DNA of 7,822 nucleotides from Bacteroidales bacterium (GTDB lineage Bacteria > Bacteroidota > Bacteroidia > Bacteroidales > JAOZQN01): positions 1 through 7,822 of the forward strand of contig JAOZTW010000224.1 of NCBI GenBank assembly GCA_029938985.1. Direction: 5' to 3'. The notes under the pieces are model-generated. The model was not told the origin of the DNA. It did no database searches and saw only the letters and a list, made by a program, of their open reading frames with translations. Positions 6,508 to 7,822 of this stretch are shown piece after piece (within the stretch, counting starts at the first letter, position 1; each line of letters begins with the position of its first letter). A program made the position numbers and the translations under genes.

Positions 6508-7461
6508 ATGGAAAATATTCTTATTATTGGTGCTGCAGGACAAATAGGGTCGGAGTTAACACTTGCTTTGAGGAAAATTTATGGAAACGAGCATGTTTTT
6601 GCTACAGATTTAATAAAACCCTCAAAAGATATTTCAAAAGAAGGACCTTGGGCAATTTTAGATGTTTTGGATAACAAAAGATTGGTACATTATGTTATCA
6701 GACACAAAATTACTCAAATTTATCATCTCGCCGCAGTATTGTCGAGTAATGCAGAAAGAATTCCAATACAGGCTTGGAATATTAATATGGACGGTTTAAT
6801 GAATATATTAGACCTTGCCAAAGAAATACCCGAAATTAAAAAAGTATTTTGGCCCAGTTCTATAGCTGTTTTTGGACCTACAACTCCTCGCCAAAATACT
6901 CCACAACTTACAATTACCGAGCCAAGTACTGTTTATGGAATAAGTAAAATTGCAGGAGAAAGGTGGTGTGAGTATTATTATAAAAATTATGGAATTGATG
7001 TAAGAAGTATTCGCTATCCTGGATTGATAAGCTACAAAACGGAGCCAGGTGGAGGAACAACAGATTATGCTGTTGAGATTTTTTATGAGGCTGTTAGAAC
7101 AGGTAAGTATGAATGTTTTTTAGAAAAAGATACATATCTACCAATGATGTTTATGTCAGATGCAATACAAGCAACAATAAACCTTATGGAAGCAAAACCT
7201 GAAAAAATTAAGGTAAGATCAAGTTATAATCTGGGAGGAGTAAGTTTTTCGCCAGACGATATTAGCAAAGAAATAAAAAAACATATTCCAGATTTTGAAA
7301 TTACTTATAATCCTGATTTTAGACAACAGATAGCTGAAAGTTGGCCTGAAAGTATAGATGATAAAAAAGCACAAGAAGATTGGGGCTGTAAAACTACTGT
7401 TGAAATTGAAGAAATGACAAAATTAATGCTTGAAGGTGTAAAAGAAAAGTTAACTAAGTAA
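6508..7461 (+). CDS. tdh: L-threonine 3-dehydrogenase, short-chain (epimerase-type)
   Basis: NAD-dependent enzyme that oxidises L-threonine to 2-amino-3-oxobutyrate, which 2-amino-3-ketobutyrate CoA ligase (Kbl) normally cleaves to glycine and acetyl-CoA; cytoplasmic. The 317 residues form an extended SDR/NAD-epimerase fold: nucleotide-binding GAAGQIG (8-14), Asp34 at the end of the second strand (favours NAD), Ser117-Ser118, catalytic Tyr143 and Lys147 in YGISK, and the subfamily signature YPGLISYKTEPGGGTTDY (170-187), then SWPESIDD (278-285) and DWG (291-293). These signatures separate it from UDP-sugar epimerases and from the unrelated zinc-dependent Tdh of enterobacteria. Length is typical. 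The ATG at 6508 is fixed by the Rossmann strand starting at residue 3. No kbl gene is in the window, so the second step must be encoded elsewhere. It appears to be a single-gene unit with its own promoter. Confidence 0.94.
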   Translation: MENILIIGAAGQIGSELTLALRKIYGNEHVFATDLIKPSKDISKEGPWAILDVLDNKRLVHYVIRHKITQIYHLAAVLSSNAERIPIQAWNINMDGLMNILDLAKEIPEIKKVFWPSSIAVFGPTTPRQNTPQLTITEPSTVYGISKIAGERWCEYYYKNYGIDVRSIRYPGLISYKTEPGGGTTDYAVEIFYEAVRTGKYECFLEKDTYLPMMFMSDAIQATINLMEAKPEKIKVRSSYNLGGVSFSPDDISKEIKKHIPDFEITYNPDFRQQIAESWPESIDDKKAQEDWGCKTTVEIEEMTKLMLEGVKEKLTK

Positions 7462-7497
7462 TGATACAATTATTCAATGATATAATTATATAGCTAT

Positions 7498-7594
7498 AAA
7501 CCAGCAAACTAAAGAAGTGTAAATGTGTAAAAACTTTGTATGGGTACTTAATAGTTAATAATTTCTGATAAAACTTAATAAATACAATAACAAA
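7498..7594 (+). repeat. Dispersed intergenic repeat, copy 2
   Basis: Direct repeat of bases 8-100. The core 7498-7550 keeps AAATGTGTAAAAACTTT exactly and has GTATGGGTACTTA where copy 1 has one extra T and GTGTGGG. The downstream GATAAAACTTA (7567-7577) is shared, but its spacing from the core is 5 bases longer. It starts 36 bases after the dehydrogenase stop codon and ends before the terminator. Confidence 0.7.
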
Positions 7595-7621
7595 TTGTAC
7601 TTTATATTTAAAAATTTATTG

Positions 7622-7629
7622 TATTTTTG
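7622..7629 (+). promoter_or_regulatory. TAnnTTTG match overlapping the terminator stem
   Basis: TATTTTTG fits TAnnTTTG exactly, with ATTG (7594-7597) 24 bases upstream as a poorly spaced -33 candidate. It overlaps the first three bases of the terminator's left arm, so any transcript would start within that hairpin. In this T-rich DNA it may be chance. Confidence 0.2.
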
Positions 7630-7672
7630 CCTCAAGTTAATTCATAAAAGTTTTCTTGAGGCAAGCTTTTTT
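7627..7672 (+). terminator. Intrinsic terminator
   Basis: TTGCCTCAAG (7627-7636) and CTTGAGGCAA (7655-7664) are perfect 10-bp complements with an 18-base loop, followed by GCTTTTTT (7665-7672). The stem has the highest G+C of this stretch. The T-run lies only on the + side, so it would stop transcription coming from the threonine dehydrogenase gene, about 165 bases past its stop codon. Confidence 0.65.
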
Positions 7673-7822
7673 AGGAAAGGCTATTTGAAAACAACGATTA
7701 TTGAAAATGAAATAATAAGTAATCCAGAATACGCCGTATTTTTGTTTATTAGTATTTTAACAAATCTCTGAAAAGTCGGGAAAACTTTTTACCAGAACAT
7801 TAAAGCATTGATTATTTGCTTT

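Larger units (their letters stand above)
7462..7822. other. 361-bp terminal region without a supported gene
   Basis: After the dehydrogenase stop codon this holds an AT palindrome (7480-7491, ATATAATTATAT), the second copy of the dispersed repeat, an intrinsic terminator and two exact TAnnTTTG strings (7622-7629 and 7737-7744). The longest readable stretches in 7673-7822 are under 40 codons and have no ATG start. One minus-strand frame stays open from 7822 to its stop at 7757-7759, too short to call as the end of a gene. Confidence 0.6.

Noticed and set aside
7480..7491. ATATAATTATAT palindrome after the dehydrogenase gene as a terminator or operator
   Set aside because: Pure A/T palindromes of this length are expected by chance in such DNA; the GC-containing stem at 7627-7664 is a far better terminator.
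7685..7771. 28-codon frame from a TTG start in the terminal region
   Set aside because: No ATG, no recognisable motif and too short; it falls just after a terminator without a convincing promoter.
1..7822. CRISPR array, tRNA/rRNA genes, or insertion-sequence transposase
   Set aside because: No regularly spaced repeats, no cloverleaf or rRNA-like sequence, and no transposase-like frame were found on either strand.

Overview
The window is AT-rich DNA that looks like a chromosomal segment of a Bacteroidota bacterium. The reasons are a TonB-dependent receptor with a carboxypeptidase-like N-terminal domain, a short-chain (epimerase-type) L-threonine 3-dehydrogenase of the kind common in this phylum, start codons without clear Shine-Dalgarno sequences, and several matches to the Bacteroidota -7 promoter element TAnnTTTG. 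All seven genes that I can support are on the + strand.

Layout: (1) Bases 1-246 begin with one copy of a short dispersed repeat and lead into a TonB-dependent outer-membrane receptor (247-2667) whose plug and C-terminal motifs resemble Bacteroidota heme/hemoglobin-type receptors. (2) A 377-bp gap (2668-3044) holds a possible terminator, a perfect TAnnTTTG box and a palindrome. (3) A tight cluster follows: a CheR-type methyltransferase (3045-3890), a second, divergent CheR paralogue whose SAM-binding motifs have decayed (3895-4728), and a CheB methylesterase domain without a receiver domain (4745-5302). (4) After 101 bp with a small tandem repeat and an inverted repeat comes a two-gene unit: a membrane-anchored GAF-domain protein (5404-6138) overlapping by 4 bp a small ribbon-helix-helix protein (6135-6341). 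(5) A 166-bp gap contains a large nested palindrome with the likely promoter of an L-threonine 3-dehydrogenase (6508-7461) in its right arm. (6) The last 361 bp carry a second copy of the dispersed repeat, a good intrinsic terminator and no gene that I can support.

The part most worth attention is the 3045-6341 block. It has the adaptation enzymes of chemotaxis (methyl transfer and removal), but no CheA, CheW, CheY, flagellar gene or recognisable methyl-accepting receptor is visible, and the second CheR looks like a pseudoenzyme. One reading, which is inference, is a stand-alone protein-methylation module in which the catalytically plausible CheR works with a non-catalytic partner and CheB reverses the mark; the neighbouring membrane GAF sensor and the DNA-binding-type RHH protein could be an input and an output. 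The TonB receptor and the threonine dehydrogenase look like ordinary flanking genes.
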